A stretch of DNA of 64,000 bases from Parapusillimonas sp013416435 (lineage in GTDB: Bacteria > Pseudomonadota > Gammaproteobacteria > Burkholderiales > Burkholderiaceae_B), in contig NZ_CP197474.1 of assembly GCF_052180245.1 (NCBI RefSeq), forward strand, positions 3,038,001-3,102,000, written 5' to 3'. Numbering within the stretch: the first letter of the stretch is position 1; every line of letters begins with the position of its first letter. Position numbers and translations under genes: made by a program. Below are positions 1 to 8,418 of this stretch, in pieces. The notes below the pieces were generated by a model, which worked only from the letters and a program-made list of their open reading frames with translations, did not search any database and was not told the origin of the DNA.

Positions 1-1
1 C

Positions 2-409
2 CGTGTCGTCGCCGAAGCGCACGACATGGGCCTGCGGGTTGCGCCCTGGGTAGGCCCGTCCTCCATACTCCTCAGCCTCATGGCCAGCGGCCTGGACGGC
101 CAACGATTCGCCTTCCATGGCTATGCGCCGGTCAATGCATCGGAACGGTCCGCCCAGATCAAGTCCTGGGAGGCCTTGTCGCTCAAACATCAGCAAACGC
201 AGATCCTGATCGAAACCCCTTATCGCAACGACGCCATGTTCCAGGCGCTGCTGCAATCGCTGAAGGGCAATACGCGGCTTTGCGTCGCACGCGCGCTCAC
301 CACACCCGACGAATGGATTGCCAGCCACGCCGTCAGCCGATGGAAAACCCTGCCGGCGCCCGACCTGTCGAAGAAGCCGGCCATTTTCCTGTTCCTTGCG
401 AGCCGCTAG
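2..409 (+). CDS. SAM-dependent methyltransferase, RsmI-like (3' part)
   Basis: This is the C-terminal part of a tetrapyrrole-methylase-fold, SAM-dependent methyltransferase of the RsmI/YraL type (COG0313-like), a family that includes the 16S rRNA C1402 2'-O-methyltransferase. The reading frame is open from base 2, so the start lies outside the window. Visible family features are the 'GLRVAPWVGPSSILLSLMASG' region, matching the GIRVVPLPGPSA segment of RsmI, then 'FHGY', 'ETPYRND' (RsmI has ESPHR) and 'CVARALTTPDEW' (RsmI has VVARELTK). The ETPYR variant and short C-terminus suggest the shorter paralogue seen in Burkholderiales rather than canonical RsmI, so no symbol is given. It ends 3 bp before the amidase gene and is probably co-transcribed with it. 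Confidence 0.7.
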   Translation, partial: RVVAEAHDMGLRVAPWVGPSSILLSLMASGLDGQRFAFHGYAPVNASERSAQIKSWEALSLKHQQTQILIETPYRNDAMFQALLQSLKGNTRLCVARALTTPDEWIASHAVSRWKTLPAPDLSKKPAIFLFLASR

Positions 410-412
410 GGC

Positions 413-1276
413 ATGAACACGGCAACCGTTGAACAACGGGAGAAGAAGCGCGATCGCGGCAGCTTCTTGGCAAGCATGCGCCGCGAGAGGCGGCAGCGCT
501 CGCCTTTGTCGCCAGGGCTGGCCGCGCTGCTGCTGGCGATGGCCGGCTGCAGCGGCTACGACCCCGGCAAGCTGGACATAGATCGCAGCATACAGGCGAA
601 AAGCCAGAGCAGCCGGGTGGATTTCATCGTGCTGCACTACACCTCCGCCGACAACGAAACCTCGCTCAGGATCCTTTCCGAGGGCAATGTCAGCAGCCAT
701 TACCTGATCACCGACCATCCGCGCCCCCGTGTCTACCAGCTCGTCGATGAAAGCCGGCGCGCCTGGCATGCCGGTGCCAGCTCCTGGTACGGCCGCAGCG
801 GCGTGAACAGCAGTTCGATCGGAGTGGAGGTCGTGAATCCCGGAAAGGCCGATGAGACATGGAGCGCATACTCGTCCAGGCAAATCGCCACCCTTGCCAC
901 GCTCCTCAGGGATCTCATCAGCCGCCATCAGATCAAGCCCCAGAATATCGTGGGCCATAGCGATATTGCCCCTCAGCGCAAAATCGATCCCGGCCCCTTG
1001 TTTCCCTGGAAAAAGCTCGCCGACGAAGGGATAGGCCGATGGTACGACGAAGCAGCGGCGCAACGGTACGAGCGCGACTTCCAGGCAAATGGCCTGCCGG
1101 ACGCCGCCTGGGTGCAGCAGGAGCTTGGCCGCGTCGGCTACGAGGTGCCGCGCAGCGGCCTGCTGGACCCCGCCACACGCAATGTGATCGCCGCCTTCCA
1201 GATGCGGTATCGCCCCGAGCTTTTCGACGGCATGCCCGACGCCAGAACCCTGGCGATCCTGAAAGCGCTGCCATAG
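413..1276 (+). CDS. amiD: N-acetylmuramoyl-L-alanine amidase lipoprotein, AmiD-like
   Basis: Zinc amidase that cleaves the amide bond between N-acetylmuramic acid and the stem peptide, probably anchored in the outer membrane. A basic N-terminus and hydrophobic stretch end in a lipobox (LLLAMAGC, lipid Cys46). An Amidase_2 domain follows: HYT with zinc ligand His75, then GHSDIAP and RKIDPGPLFPW holding the second His, the catalytic Lys/Asp group and the P-G-P-loop. A PG_binding_1 domain occupies about residues 225-287 ('QQELGRVGYEVPRSG...FQMRYRP'). Lipobox, domain order and length (287 aa) match E. coli AmiD (276 aa). Met22 (base 476) is a possible alternative start, because the first 21 residues are unusually charged; neither start has a strong Shine-Dalgarno. 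It converges on msrQ across palindrome cluster A. Confidence 0.85.
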   Translation: MNTATVEQREKKRDRGSFLASMRRERRQRSPLSPGLAALLLAMAGCSGYDPGKLDIDRSIQAKSQSSRVDFIVLHYTSADNETSLRILSEGNVSSHYLITDHPRPRVYQLVDESRRAWHAGASSWYGRSGVNSSSIGVEVVNPGKADETWSAYSSRQIATLATLLRDLISRHQIKPQNIVGHSDIAPQRKIDPGPLFPWKKLADEGIGRWYDEAAAQRYERDFQANGLPDAAWVQQELGRVGYEVPRSGLLDPATRNVIAAFQMRYRPELFDGMPDARTLAILKALP

Positions 1277-1279
1277 GAA

Positions 1280-1399
1280 GGGGTCAGACCCCACATGGGG
1301 TGTGACCCTGATCTTATGCATGCGGGGGTCAGACCCCGCATGGGGTCTGACCCCTTCCTATCAACGCCCGGGGTCAGACCCCGTACGGGGTCTGACCCC
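1280..1399. repeat. Palindrome cluster A (three 30-bp elements)
   Basis: Three copies of the 13+4+13 palindrome (arms GGGGTCAGACCCC / GGGGTCTGACCCC) start at 1280 (degenerate, centre ACAT, right arm GGGGTGTGACCCT), 1325 (centre GCAT) and 1370 (centre GTAC). Starts are exactly 45 bp apart, separated by 15-16-bp spacers, the second ending in TCAACGCCC. The cluster fills the junction between the convergent amidase and msrQ genes, and the third copy lies inside the 3' end of msrQ. Confidence 0.95.
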
Positions 1400-2008
1400 G
1401 AAGAAAAACATCACGCGCAGCAATAGCAGCACAGCCAGGAGCACGCCATACGCGTATGGCTCCGCGAAATCGTTCTTGCCGGCGCGCACCAGCCAGAAAT
1501 GCCAGACGGACAGGGCCGCGATCGCGTACACGCTGCGGTGCAGGCGCTGCCAATAGTGGCCCATCCGGCGTATCCAGCCCCGGGTGGAGGTAATGGCGAG
1601 AGCCAGCATGAGAACGAAGGCGATCGTACCGACCAGGATGAAAGTGCGCTGCACGATGTCTTCCCACATCGAAGCCAGGGACCAGCCTCTTTCCCAGAAT
1701 GCCCAGCCGAGCACATGCAGGACAGTGTAGAAAAAAGCAAACAGGCCCAGCATGCGCCGCACACCGACGAGAGCGGGCTGTCCGAGCAATCTGCGCAGCG
1801 GCGTCACCGCCAGCGTCAGTCCCAAGGCAACTAGGCCCCATATGCCTGTGGAACGGATCAGGAACTCCGGCGGATTGGCACTGAGGCCATCGGTATAAGC
1901 CAGCCACACCCACCGGTAGACGGGATACAAAGCCAGCAGGAACAAGAAAGGCTTGAAGCGCGCGATCTGCTTGGACGACCAGTTGGAGCGAGGCGTGGCT
2001 ATCTTCAC
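1361..2008 (-). CDS. msrQ: MsrQ, heme-binding membrane subunit of MsrPQ
   Basis: Inner-membrane b-type haem protein of the ferric-reductase-like (YedZ) family. It passes electrons from the quinone pool or a flavin reductase to MsrP, which repairs oxidised methionines in the periplasm. Six hydrophobic segments are visible, with haem-ligand histidines in 'YTVLHVLGW', 'HYWQRLHRSVY' and 'SVWHFW'. The start is GTG at 2008, 15 bp after the msrP stop with a weak ribosome site; gene order msrP-msrQ is the usual operon. The last 12 residues (GVRPRTGSDPGR) are translated straight from palindrome element A3, so the natural C-terminus has been replaced or extended by the repeat. At 215 aa it is close to family length. 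Confidence 0.92.
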   Translation of the reverse strand: MKIATPRSNWSSKQIARFKPFLFLLALYPVYRWVWLAYTDGLSANPPEFLIRSTGIWGLVALGLTLAVTPLRRLLGQPALVGVRRMLGLFAFFYTVLHVLGWAFWERGWSLASMWEDIVQRTFILVGTIAFVLMLALAITSTRGWIRRMGHYWQRLHRSVYAIAALSVWHFWLVRAGKNDFAEPYAYGVLLAVLLLLRVMFFFGVRPRTGSDPGR

Positions 2009-2023
2009 TAGGACCCGTCAACG

Positions 2024-2986
2024 CTAGTAATACCGGTTCAAGTCCATGCCTTGATACAGCGAGGCCACCTGTTCGGCGTATCCGTTGAACATCATGGTTT
2101 CCACACGTGGCGCCAAAAAGCTTGCGCCGATGCGACGTTCCGTGGCCTGGCTCCAGCGGGGATGGTCGACGTCGGGATTGACGTTGGCGTAGAAGCCGTA
2201 TTCGTTGGGCGCAATTTTCACCCAGCTGGTCTCGGGCATGGTTTCCAGCAAGCGTATCCGGACGATGGACTTTCCGGATTTGAAGCCGTATTTCCAGGGA
2301 ATGGCAACACGCAGCGGAGCGCCGTTCTGGTTCGGCAGCATTTTCCCGTAGACGCCGAAAACCAACATGGTCAAGGGATGCATGGCCTCATCCAGGCGCA
2401 GCGCCTCGACATAGGGCCAGTCTATGATCCGGCTTCGAAGGCCCGGCATGGTGTCCGGCTGGGCTGCCGTCGTGAATTCGATGAACTTCGCCTTGCTGGT
2501 GGGCTGCACCTGGTCCAGCAACGCCGACAATGAATAGCCGATCCAGGGGATGACCATCGACCAGGCTTCCACGCATCGCAAACGGTAAATGCGCTCTTCC
2601 ATGGGCGCAAGCTTGAGCAGGTCGTCGATATCGAAGGTGCGCGGCTTGGCCACCTCGCCCTCGACCGTGACGGTCCAAGGACGGGTCTGAAACCGGCCCG
2701 ACCTGTCTCGGGGATCGGTCTTGCCCGTGCCGAACTCGTAGAAATTGTTGTAGCCGGTGACGTCCTTCTCGGAGGTGGGTTTTTCGCTCAGCCAGTACTG
2801 CGGATTAGGCGTGGCCGGCAGCGCCGGCTTTTCGGCGGCGGCCGCCCACGGCATCCCGGGCACCGAGGCCGCACCCAGCGCGACCGCCCCCATGCCCATT
2901 TGACGCAGCCAGACGCGCCGGGCTTGCCAGACCGGTTCGGGCGTGATTTCGGACGGTGCGATGCGTGGTATCTGGATCCTGGCCAT
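2024..2986 (-). CDS. msrP: MsrP, periplasmic methionine sulfoxide reductase, catalytic subunit
   Basis: Molybdopterin enzyme (SUOX fold) that reduces protein methionine sulfoxide in the periplasm. It has a Tat signal with the twin arginine at residues 23-24 (ARRVWLRQMG) followed by a hydrophobic run and AAAAEK. The catalytic domain contains 'YRLRCVEAWSMVIPW'; Cys138 is the molybdenum ligand, and 'KYGFKSGKSIVRI' near the C-terminus is typical. I place the start at 2986 (321 aa) because AGGAGT lies 8 bp upstream and the sequence becomes family-like there. An in-frame extension to 3058 reads back through palindrome B1 as 'GVRPPTGSDP' and should not be annotated as protein. Partner msrQ follows 15 bp later. 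Confidence 0.93.
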   Translation of the reverse strand: MARIQIPRIAPSEITPEPVWQARRVWLRQMGMGAVALGAASVPGMPWAAAAEKPALPATPNPQYWLSEKPTSEKDVTGYNNFYEFGTGKTDPRDRSGRFQTRPWTVTVEGEVAKPRTFDIDDLLKLAPMEERIYRLRCVEAWSMVIPWIGYSLSALLDQVQPTSKAKFIEFTTAAQPDTMPGLRSRIIDWPYVEALRLDEAMHPLTMLVFGVYGKMLPNQNGAPLRVAIPWKYGFKSGKSIVRIRLLETMPETSWVKIAPNEYGFYANVNPDVDHPRWSQATERRIGASFLAPRVETMMFNGYAEQVASLYQGMDLNRYY

Positions 2987-3007
2987 GGCACTGGACTCCT
3001 TCAGGAT

Positions 3008-3099
3008 GGGGTCAGACCCCGTAGGGGGTCTGACCCCTGTTTTTGATTCTACACCCAACGGCGCTCCGCGGGGTCAGACCCCGCATGGGGTCTGACCCC
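3008..3099. repeat. Palindrome cluster B (two elements)
   Basis: Two full 30-bp palindromes at 3008-3037 (centre GTAG) and 3070-3099 (centre GCAT), start spacing 62 bp, between the stop of the HAD gene and the start of msrP, both on the minus strand. The last base of the second element is the third base of the HAD stop codon (TAG, 3099-3101), so the repeat abuts the coding end exactly. B1 lies about 20 bp upstream of the msrP start, close to where its leader would be. Confidence 0.95.
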
Positions 3100-3752
3100 T
3101 ACACCCGCTCCAGGAGCCAGGACCGCATTTCGCGAACGCTCGACACCATGATCGTCGGCTCCGCCTTCAGCAGGATGCTCTTCTGATGCGCGCCATAGGT
3201 GACGGCCATGCTGTCGACGCCGGCTGCCGTGGCCATCTGGATGTCGTGCGATGTGTCCCCGACCATCAATACCGCATGGGGCTCCAGGCTGAGTTCTTCC
3301 ATGAGCTCCAGCAGCATTGCCGGATGCGGCTTGCTGAATGACTCGTCGGCACAGCGCGTGGCGTGAAAATAGCCGCCCAGCTGCATGTTGCCCAATACGC
3401 GATCCAGGCCGATCCGGCTCTTGCCGGTGGCCACGCCCAAGGTGACATCGCGCTGCTGCAGTGCGCCCAGAAGGTCCAGCATGCCGTCGAACAGCTTCAG
3501 ATGCGGGTCGCGGCTCAGAAAATGAAAACGATAGCGCTCAAGAAACAAGGGAAGCTGCTCTGCGGTCAGCGTGGGCACGCAACGGTACAACGCGCTTTCG
3601 AGCGACAGGCCGATCACCCAGCTCGCCTCTTCGGCGGGGGGAATGGGAAGCCCGACATCCGCGCACGCCCCTTGTATCGCCTCGACGATGGAATGGGTCG
3701 AATCCATGACGGTGCCGTCCCAGTCGAAAATGACCGCCTTGTAACGCTTCAC
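3099..3752 (-). CDS. HAD-family hydrolase, phosphoglycolate-phosphatase-like
   Basis: Predicted cytoplasmic phosphatase of the HAD superfamily (Gph-like subfamily). Motif I is FDWDGTVMDS with nucleophile Asp10 and Asp12, motif II is in 'LGVATGKS', motif III is the Lys of 'FSKPHPAML', and motif IV is 'MVGDTSHDIQMA'. A helical cap lies between motifs I and II. The 217-aa length fits Gph-type enzymes, but the substrate cannot be read from sequence. The start is GTG at 3752, overlapping the rluC stop by 4 bp (GTGA), so it is translationally coupled to rluC, as often seen in Bordetella relatives. Its stop codon touches palindrome B2. Confidence 0.88.
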   Translation of the reverse strand: MKRYKAVIFDWDGTVMDSTHSIVEAIQGACADVGLPIPPAEEASWVIGLSLESALYRCVPTLTAEQLPLFLERYRFHFLSRDPHLKLFDGMLDLLGALQQRDVTLGVATGKSRIGLDRVLGNMQLGGYFHATRCADESFSKPHPAMLLELMEELSLEPHAVLMVGDTSHDIQMATAAGVDSMAVTYGAHQKSILLKAEPTIMVSSVREMRSWLLERV

Positions 3753-4702
3753 GAGTGTTGCTCCAGATAATCAAGTATTTTCAGACATGCGGGCGGCAAA
3801 GGCGCTTCCAGTCGCAGGGGCTCGCCGCTCAGCGGGTGCGGAAGCTCGAGCCGGCCCGCATGAAGAAACATGCGTTCCAGTCCGAGGCGCGCGAAATGCG
3901 CCCGGACCTCGTCCGAACCGTATTTGTCATCGCCGACGATGGGATGGCCGCTGGAGGCCAGATGGACGCGAATCTGGTGGGTGCGCCCGGTGCGCAGTTC
4001 CGCCCCCACCAGGCTGTATCGCCCGTACCGCTTTTGCATAGTGATGATGGTATGGGCGGCCTTGCCTTGCGCGTCGACCCTGACGCGCCGCTCGCCCGCC
4101 GCCGTCAGCCACTTGAGCAGGGGCAGCCGGATGTGCTGCCGGTCGTTGACCCAGTCGCCGACGACCAGAGCCTGGTAATGCTTGCGCCCCCCGCCCTCGC
4201 GCATCATGTCGTGCAGCGCCACCAGCGCCTTGCGCTTCTTGGCGATGATCAGCAAGCCTGAGGTTTCCCGGTCCAGCCGGTGGGCCAATTCCAGGAATGG
4301 CGCCTGCGGACGCGCGGCGCGCAATTGTTCGATGACGCCGAACGACACCCCGCTGCCGCCGTGAACCGCGACGCCCGCCGGCTTGTTGATGACCAGCATG
4401 GCGTCGTCTTCGTAGATGACTGGAAAGGAAGCCGGCGGGACCGGGCGGGGCTCGTCCGCCCGCGGCAGCCGGATCGGGGGAATCCTGACGGTATCCCCTT
4501 CCTCGACGCGGTAATCGGCCGAAGTACGCCCCTTGTTGACGCGTACTTCGCCGCTGCGGATGGCCTTGTATATATGGCTTTTGGGCACGCCCTTGCACAG
4601 CCGCAAGAGGAAATTGTCGATGCGCTGCCCGGCCTGTTCGGTCCCGACCTGGACCAAGCGGACGCTTGGCGGACTATCTTGGACAATAACTGTTTTGCGC
4701 AT
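3749..4702 (-). CDS. rluC: RluC, 23S rRNA pseudouridine(955/2504/2580) synthase
   Basis: Isomerises three uridines in 23S rRNA to pseudouridine. The N-terminal S4 RNA-binding domain is about residues 24-85 ('QRIDNFLLRLCKGVPKSHIYK...VRVNKGR'), followed by the RsuA/RluA catalytic domain with 'HRLDRETSG'; the catalytic aspartate is Asp144, the same number as in E. coli RluC. 'RTGRTHQIRVH' and 'MFLHAG' are also present. Length 317 aa matches the family. It is transcribed divergently from rne, as in E. coli, and its start codon lies inside the predicted rne core promoter. It is followed by the HAD gene with a 4-bp overlap. Confidence 0.95.
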   Translation of the reverse strand: MRKTVIVQDSPPSVRLVQVGTEQAGQRIDNFLLRLCKGVPKSHIYKAIRSGEVRVNKGRTSADYRVEEGDTVRIPPIRLPRADEPRPVPPASFPVIYEDDAMLVINKPAGVAVHGGSGVSFGVIEQLRAARPQAPFLELAHRLDRETSGLLIIAKKRKALVALHDMMREGGGRKHYQALVVGDWVNDRQHIRLPLLKWLTAAGERRVRVDAQGKAAHTIITMQKRYGRYSLVGAELRTGRTHQIRVHLASSGHPIVGDDKYGSDEVRAHFARLGLERMFLHAGRLELPHPLSGEPLRLEAPLPPACLKILDYLEQHS

Positions 4703-4722
4703 AGGGAAAAGCGGAATATAAT
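4695..4722 (+). promoter_or_regulatory. Predicted sigma-70 promoter of rne
   Basis: A perfect -10 hexamer TATAAT at 4717-4722 is preceded by TTGCGC at 4695-4700 with a 16-bp spacer. Initiation near 4729 would give an rne leader of about 480 nt. The promoter overlaps the rluC start codon (4700-4702) on the other strand. Sequence prediction only. Confidence 0.5.
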
Positions 4723-5205
4723 CGCGTCAGCCTATAGAAGCTGAAAAACCGCCCGACGTAGAGATGCAAGGTGCGTCTCCGTTGGACGAACAAAGGTCAT
4801 ATTGTACTGCCTGGGTTTCAGCTTCTGGGTCATTAGGTCGCCGGGGCAAGCCCGATACGCCGATGGTGGTGTGGCGAACAGCCCGCTATTCGAGTATCAC
4901 CTGCCAACCGCGTGCGACGCTGAATCTCTTTGCAAAGCTTGTCATCGTTCTTATGCACCAGCCGCGGCTTAAAACACGCGTCTGCCGTTCCCAGCAAATT
5001 TATTTTCGTCAACAACACTATAGTGAACCTGACCTCCCTGCTGACTGAACTGCGCACCTACCAGTGCGCCGTGCCTGCTCGACACAAGGTGGGCAATGCC
5101 TGACATCGTCAGCCATCCCTCCCACGCAGATTTAGCGCCACACACCGAGTGACCCGCGGTCGTGCGCCGATCAACGGTGCGCCATGACTACGGAGAAACA
5201 CACTC
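4723..5205 (+). promoter_or_regulatory. Long 5' leader of rne
   Basis: There is about 480 bp without a credible gene between rluC and rne. E. coli rne also has a long leader (about 360 nt) through which RNase E destabilises its own mRNA, so this is probably the analogous region. One clear hairpin is at 4761-4779 (GAGATGC-AAGGT-GCGTCTC, 7 bp with one G-U pair). The gene's ribosome site GGAG lies about 10 bp before the ATG. A 94-codon open frame inside (4764-5048) has no recognisable protein features. Confidence 0.5.
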
Positions 5206-8200
5206 ATGAAACGAATGCTGTTCAATGCAACGCATCAAGAAGAACTACGCGTTGCTATTGTCGACGGTCAAAAACTCATTGACCTCGACATCGAAACCGC
5301 CGGGCGCGAACAACGCAAAGGCAACATCTACAAAGGGGTCATCACCCGCATAGAGCCCGGCCTCGAAGCCTGCTTCGTCAGCTACGGCGAAGAACGCCAC
5401 GGCTTCCTGCCCTTCAAGGAAATCGCCCGCAGCTACTTCAAGGAAGGCGTCGATGTGCGTACGGCGCGCATCCAGGACGCCCTCTCCGAAGGTCAGGAGC
5501 TCATCATTCAGGTCGAAAAGGAAGAGCGCGGCAACAAGGGCGCCGCCCTGACCACCTTCATCTCGCTGGCGGGGCGCTACTTGGTCCTGATGCCCAACAA
5601 CCCCCGGGGCGGCGGCGTCTCGCGCCGGGTCGAAGGCGAAGACCGCCAGGAACTGCGCGAAACCATGGACCAGTTGGACGTCCCGTCCGGCATGAGCATC
5701 ATCGCCCGCACGGCCGGCATAGGCCGCAGCGTCGAAGAGCTCCAATGGGACTTGTCCTATCTGCTCCAGCTCTGGAATGCCATCGACGGCGCGGCGCGCG
5801 AAAACAAGGCGCCCATTCTCATCTACCTGGAATCCAGCCTGGTCATCCGCGCCATACGCGATTACTACTCTCCCGAAATCGGCGAAATCCTCATCGATAC
5901 CGACGACATCTACGACCAGGCCACCGCCTTCATGAGCGTAGTCATGCCGGACAATGTCCAGCGCGTCAAAATGTATCGCGACGACATCCCGCTGTTCTCC
6001 CGTTTCCAGATCGAACACCAGATCGAAACCGCGTATTCGCGCACTGTCCAGCTGCCCTCGGGCGGCTCGGTGGTCATCGACCACACCGAAGCCCTGGTGG
6101 CGATCGACGTCAACTCCGCACGCTCGACGCGGGGCGCCGACATCGAAGAAACGGCGATGCGCACCAACCTCGAGGCGGCTGACGAAGTAGCGCGCCAGTT
6201 GCGCCTGCGCGACCTCGGCGGCCTGATCGTCATCGACTTCATCGATATGGAGGACAGCAAGAATCAGCGCGCGGTCGAACAACGATTGCGCGACGCCCTC
6301 CATTTCGATCGCGCCCGCGTGCAAATGGGCAAGATCTCCCGCTTCGGGCTCATGGAACTGTCGCGCCAGCGTCTGCGCCCCGCCCTGAACGAAGGCTCGC
6401 ACATCACCTGCCCGCGCTGCAATGGCACCGGCGTCGTCCGCGACGCGGAATCCAGCGCCCTGCATGTGCTGCGCCTGCTGCAGGAAGAAGCCATGAAGGA
6501 AGGCACGGCCGCCCTTCACGCCCAGGTGCCGGTCGACGTGGCCACTTTCCTGCTGAACGAAAAGCGCACCGATATCACCAAGATCGAGTCCAGGCTCAAG
6601 GTCAACCTCGTCCTGATTCCCAACAAGAATCTGGAAACACCGCACCACCACATCGAACGGCTGCGCCACGACGATCCCCGCCTTGAGGAAATCAAGACCA
6701 GCTTCGAGCTCGTGACGCAACCCGAGGACAAGGTCGTCTGGGAGCCCAACAAGGCGCTGGAGTCCAAGACGCGTCCCGAAGCGCTGGTCAAAGGCATTAC
6801 GCCTTCTCAGCCGGCACCCGTATCCGCCCCCAGCGCACAAGCGTCCGCCCCTGCTGCCCAGCAAGGCGCAGGTCTCCTGAAGCGCCTTATCAATTGGTTG
6901 ACCGGCAGCGGGCAAAAGGCCGAGGCCCCCACCGCCGCCGAGCCCGCCAAGGCGGCGCATGGCGGTCGTGGTAAAGGAAACCGTTCCCAGGAACAACGCC
7001 GCGATCGCAGCCATGGCGAGCGCGGGCGCTCCCGCCGGGGCGACCGCCGTCCGGAAGCCGCCGGCATCAAGGGCGAAGAACTGGCCCCTGTCCAGAAATC
7101 CCGTCGCCACACGCAGGATGCTCCCATCGCGAGCGAAGCCCCTCGCCAGGCTCCCCAGCAGCCAGCCCCCTCCTTCGCCACCGACGCCACCGAAGGCAAC
7201 GGGCGCAGCCGGAACCGGCGCGGACGCGGGCGCAGCCGCCGGGAAGAGACCCAATCCGAGGCAACGGAAACCGAAACCGTGCTGGCTACCCTGCCAGTTG
7301 CAGCGGCCCCCATCGTTGACGCCGTGATTCCTGCCGAACCCGAGACCGAGGCCATCGAAGAAACCATCGTGGCCGAATCCGAGCTCATCAGCGAAACGCC
7401 GGCCGAAGGCGACCAGCAGGAAACCGAGCGCAAGCGTCGTCGCCGTCGCAGCCGCCGTAGCCGCAAGTCTTCGGAAGCCGGCGTGGAAGGCAGCACCGTC
7501 CAGGCCGACGAGGACGGCTCAGCCGACGAGCAGGCTTCCTTCATCGGACACGAAACACCGGGCTTCGACCCCCAAGCCACGCCGGCCGCCGATGTCCAGC
7601 CTGCCGACGCAAGTGCGGAAGAGCCAACCGCCGCCGTCACCGACGTGGCGGAAGCCGAAACCAGCGACGCCCAGGCCAATATCACGGAGCCGGTCGCCAT
7701 TGCGCACGCCGCCGCTGAACCGGTTGCCGACGTCCCGGCCTCCACGGATGCAGACGTCCAGGAAGCACCCACCGAGCCGGCCACGGTCGTCGCGGAAACT
7801 GCGGCGGTGCAGCCCGACGTGCAGGCGCCTGCCGACACCGTTCCGGCACATGAAGAGGCATCCATTACGGCGCAAGCACCGGCTGCCGAGCCGGAACAGG
7901 CCGAACTCTCAGCGGAACCGGAAGCCGCTTCGGCGGCCCAGCCTTCGGAAGCTCCCGAAGACACCGGCGCCCCCGTTGAAGAAACCGCCTCTACCCGCGA
8001 TCAAGCCCCGATCGCGCTGAACGGCGCAGCTTCCAAAGCGGAAACCGGCCTGGATGAAGTGCTGCAGAACGCCGGCATGCAACTCATCGAAACCAAGGCA
8101 GCCTTGGCGCAAACCGAGGCTCCCGCCCCGGCGGTTCGCCTGGGCCGGGCTCGCAAGCCCGCGGCTTCCGTTGCCAGCGAAGCCTTGCAGCAGGTGGAAA

Positions 8201-8208
8201 CCCACTGA
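5206..8208 (+). CDS. rne: RNase E
   Basis: Essential endoribonuclease of the RNA degradosome (mRNA decay, rRNA and tRNA processing), cytoplasmic with membrane association. Residues 1-~500 form the conserved catalytic half: start 'MKRMLFNATHQEELRVAIVDG', S1 domain about 38-120, 'VAIDVNSARST' with the first metal-binding Asp, 'GGLIVIDFIDM' with the second, and the Zn-link 'TCPRCNGTG' (Cys402, Cys405) that dimerises protomers. From about residue 540 the protein becomes low-complexity: Arg-rich segments around 585-625, 660-685 and 740-760, then an Ala/Glu/Pro-rich acidic tail, as expected for an unstructured degradosome scaffold. At 1000 aa it is slightly shorter than the E. coli protein (1061 aa). 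It has a long leader and a strong terminator. Confidence 0.96.
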   Translation: MKRMLFNATHQEELRVAIVDGQKLIDLDIETAGREQRKGNIYKGVITRIEPGLEACFVSYGEERHGFLPFKEIARSYFKEGVDVRTARIQDALSEGQELIIQVEKEERGNKGAALTTFISLAGRYLVLMPNNPRGGGVSRRVEGEDRQELRETMDQLDVPSGMSIIARTAGIGRSVEELQWDLSYLLQLWNAIDGAARENKAPILIYLESSLVIRAIRDYYSPEIGEILIDTDDIYDQATAFMSVVMPDNVQRVKMYRDDIPLFSRFQIEHQIETAYSRTVQLPSGGSVVIDHTEALVAIDVNSARSTRGADIEETAMRTNLEAADEVARQLRLRDLGGLIVIDFIDMEDSKNQRAVEQRLRDALHFDRARVQMGKISRFGLMELSRQRLRPALNEGSHITCPRCNGTGVVRDAESSALHVLRLLQEEAMKEGTAALHAQVPVDVATFLLNEKRTDITKIESRLKVNLVLIPNKNLETPHHHIERLRHDDPRLEEIKTSFELVTQPEDKVVWEPNKALESKTRPEALVKGITPSQPAPVSAPSAQASAPAAQQGAGLLKRLINWLTGSGQKAEAPTAAEPAKAAHGGRGKGNRSQEQRRDRSHGERGRSRRGDRRPEAAGIKGEELAPVQKSRRHTQDAPIASEAPRQAPQQPAPSFATDATEGNGRSRNRRGRGRSRREETQSEATETETVLATLPVAAAPIVDAVIPAEPETEAIEETIVAESELISETPAEGDQQETERKRRRRRSRRSRKSSEAGVEGSTVQADEDGSADEQASFIGHETPGFDPQATPAADVQPADASAEEPTAAVTDVAEAETSDAQANITEPVAIAHAAAEPVADVPASTDADVQEAPTEPATVVAETAAVQPDVQAPADTVPAHEEASITAQAPAAEPEQAELSAEPEAASAAQPSEAPEDTGAPVEETASTRDQAPIALNGAASKAETGLDEVLQNAGMQLIETKAALAQTEAPAPAVRLGRARKPAASVASEALQQVETH

Positions 8209-8245
8209 TGGCGCTCACGCCCGCCGCCTAGCGGCGGGCGTACGC

Positions 8246-8286
8246 AAAAAAAAGCCTTGCCGGTTTACCGCCGGCAAGGCTTTTTT
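8246..8286. terminator. Bidirectional intrinsic terminator after rne
   Basis: A perfect 10-bp stem GCCTTGCCGG / CCGGCAAGGC (8254-8263 and 8271-8280), 7-nt loop, flanked by A8 on the left and T6 on the right, so it can terminate rne on the plus strand and accD on the minus strand. It lies 38 bp after the rne stop and before palindrome cluster C. Confidence 0.9.
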
Positions 8287-8297
8287 GTGAGTTCCAA

Positions 8298-8414
8298 GGG
8301 GTCAGACCCCATTCGGGGTCTGACCCCGTCTTTACTACATGGGGCCAGACCCTTCCGGGTCTGACCCCCTTTATCCTTTTTCATGGGGTCAGACCCCGTC
8401 CGGGGTCTGACCCC
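8298..8414. repeat. Palindrome cluster C (three elements)
   Basis: Elements at 8298-8327 (centre ATTC), 8341-8369 (degenerate: GGGGCCAGACCC with shortened centre) and 8385-8414 (centre GTCC), start spacings 43 and 44 bp. They lie between the convergent rne and accD genes, just beyond the rne terminator and 4 bp from the accD stop codon. Confidence 0.93.
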
Positions 8415-8418
8415 TCAT

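Noticed and set aside
1302..1556. Small open frames starting inside palindrome clusters (here, 26151-26471 and others)
   Set aside because: Their sequence is just GSDP/GLTP/GVRP peptides translated from the repeats; they arise because two frames of the element lack stops.
2987..3058. N-terminal extension of MsrP upstream of 2986
   Set aside because: The added 24 residues read through palindrome B1, while AGGAGT and the Tat signal fix the start at 2986.
4764..5048. 94-codon frame in the rne leader
   Set aside because: No conserved features and poor ribosome site; the region is better explained as untranslated leader. A regulatory peptide cannot be fully excluded.
5245..7254. 669-codon open frame antisense to rne
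   Set aside because: It mirrors the GC-rich codon structure of rne, has no recognisable motif and no ribosome site; rne on the plus strand is unambiguous.
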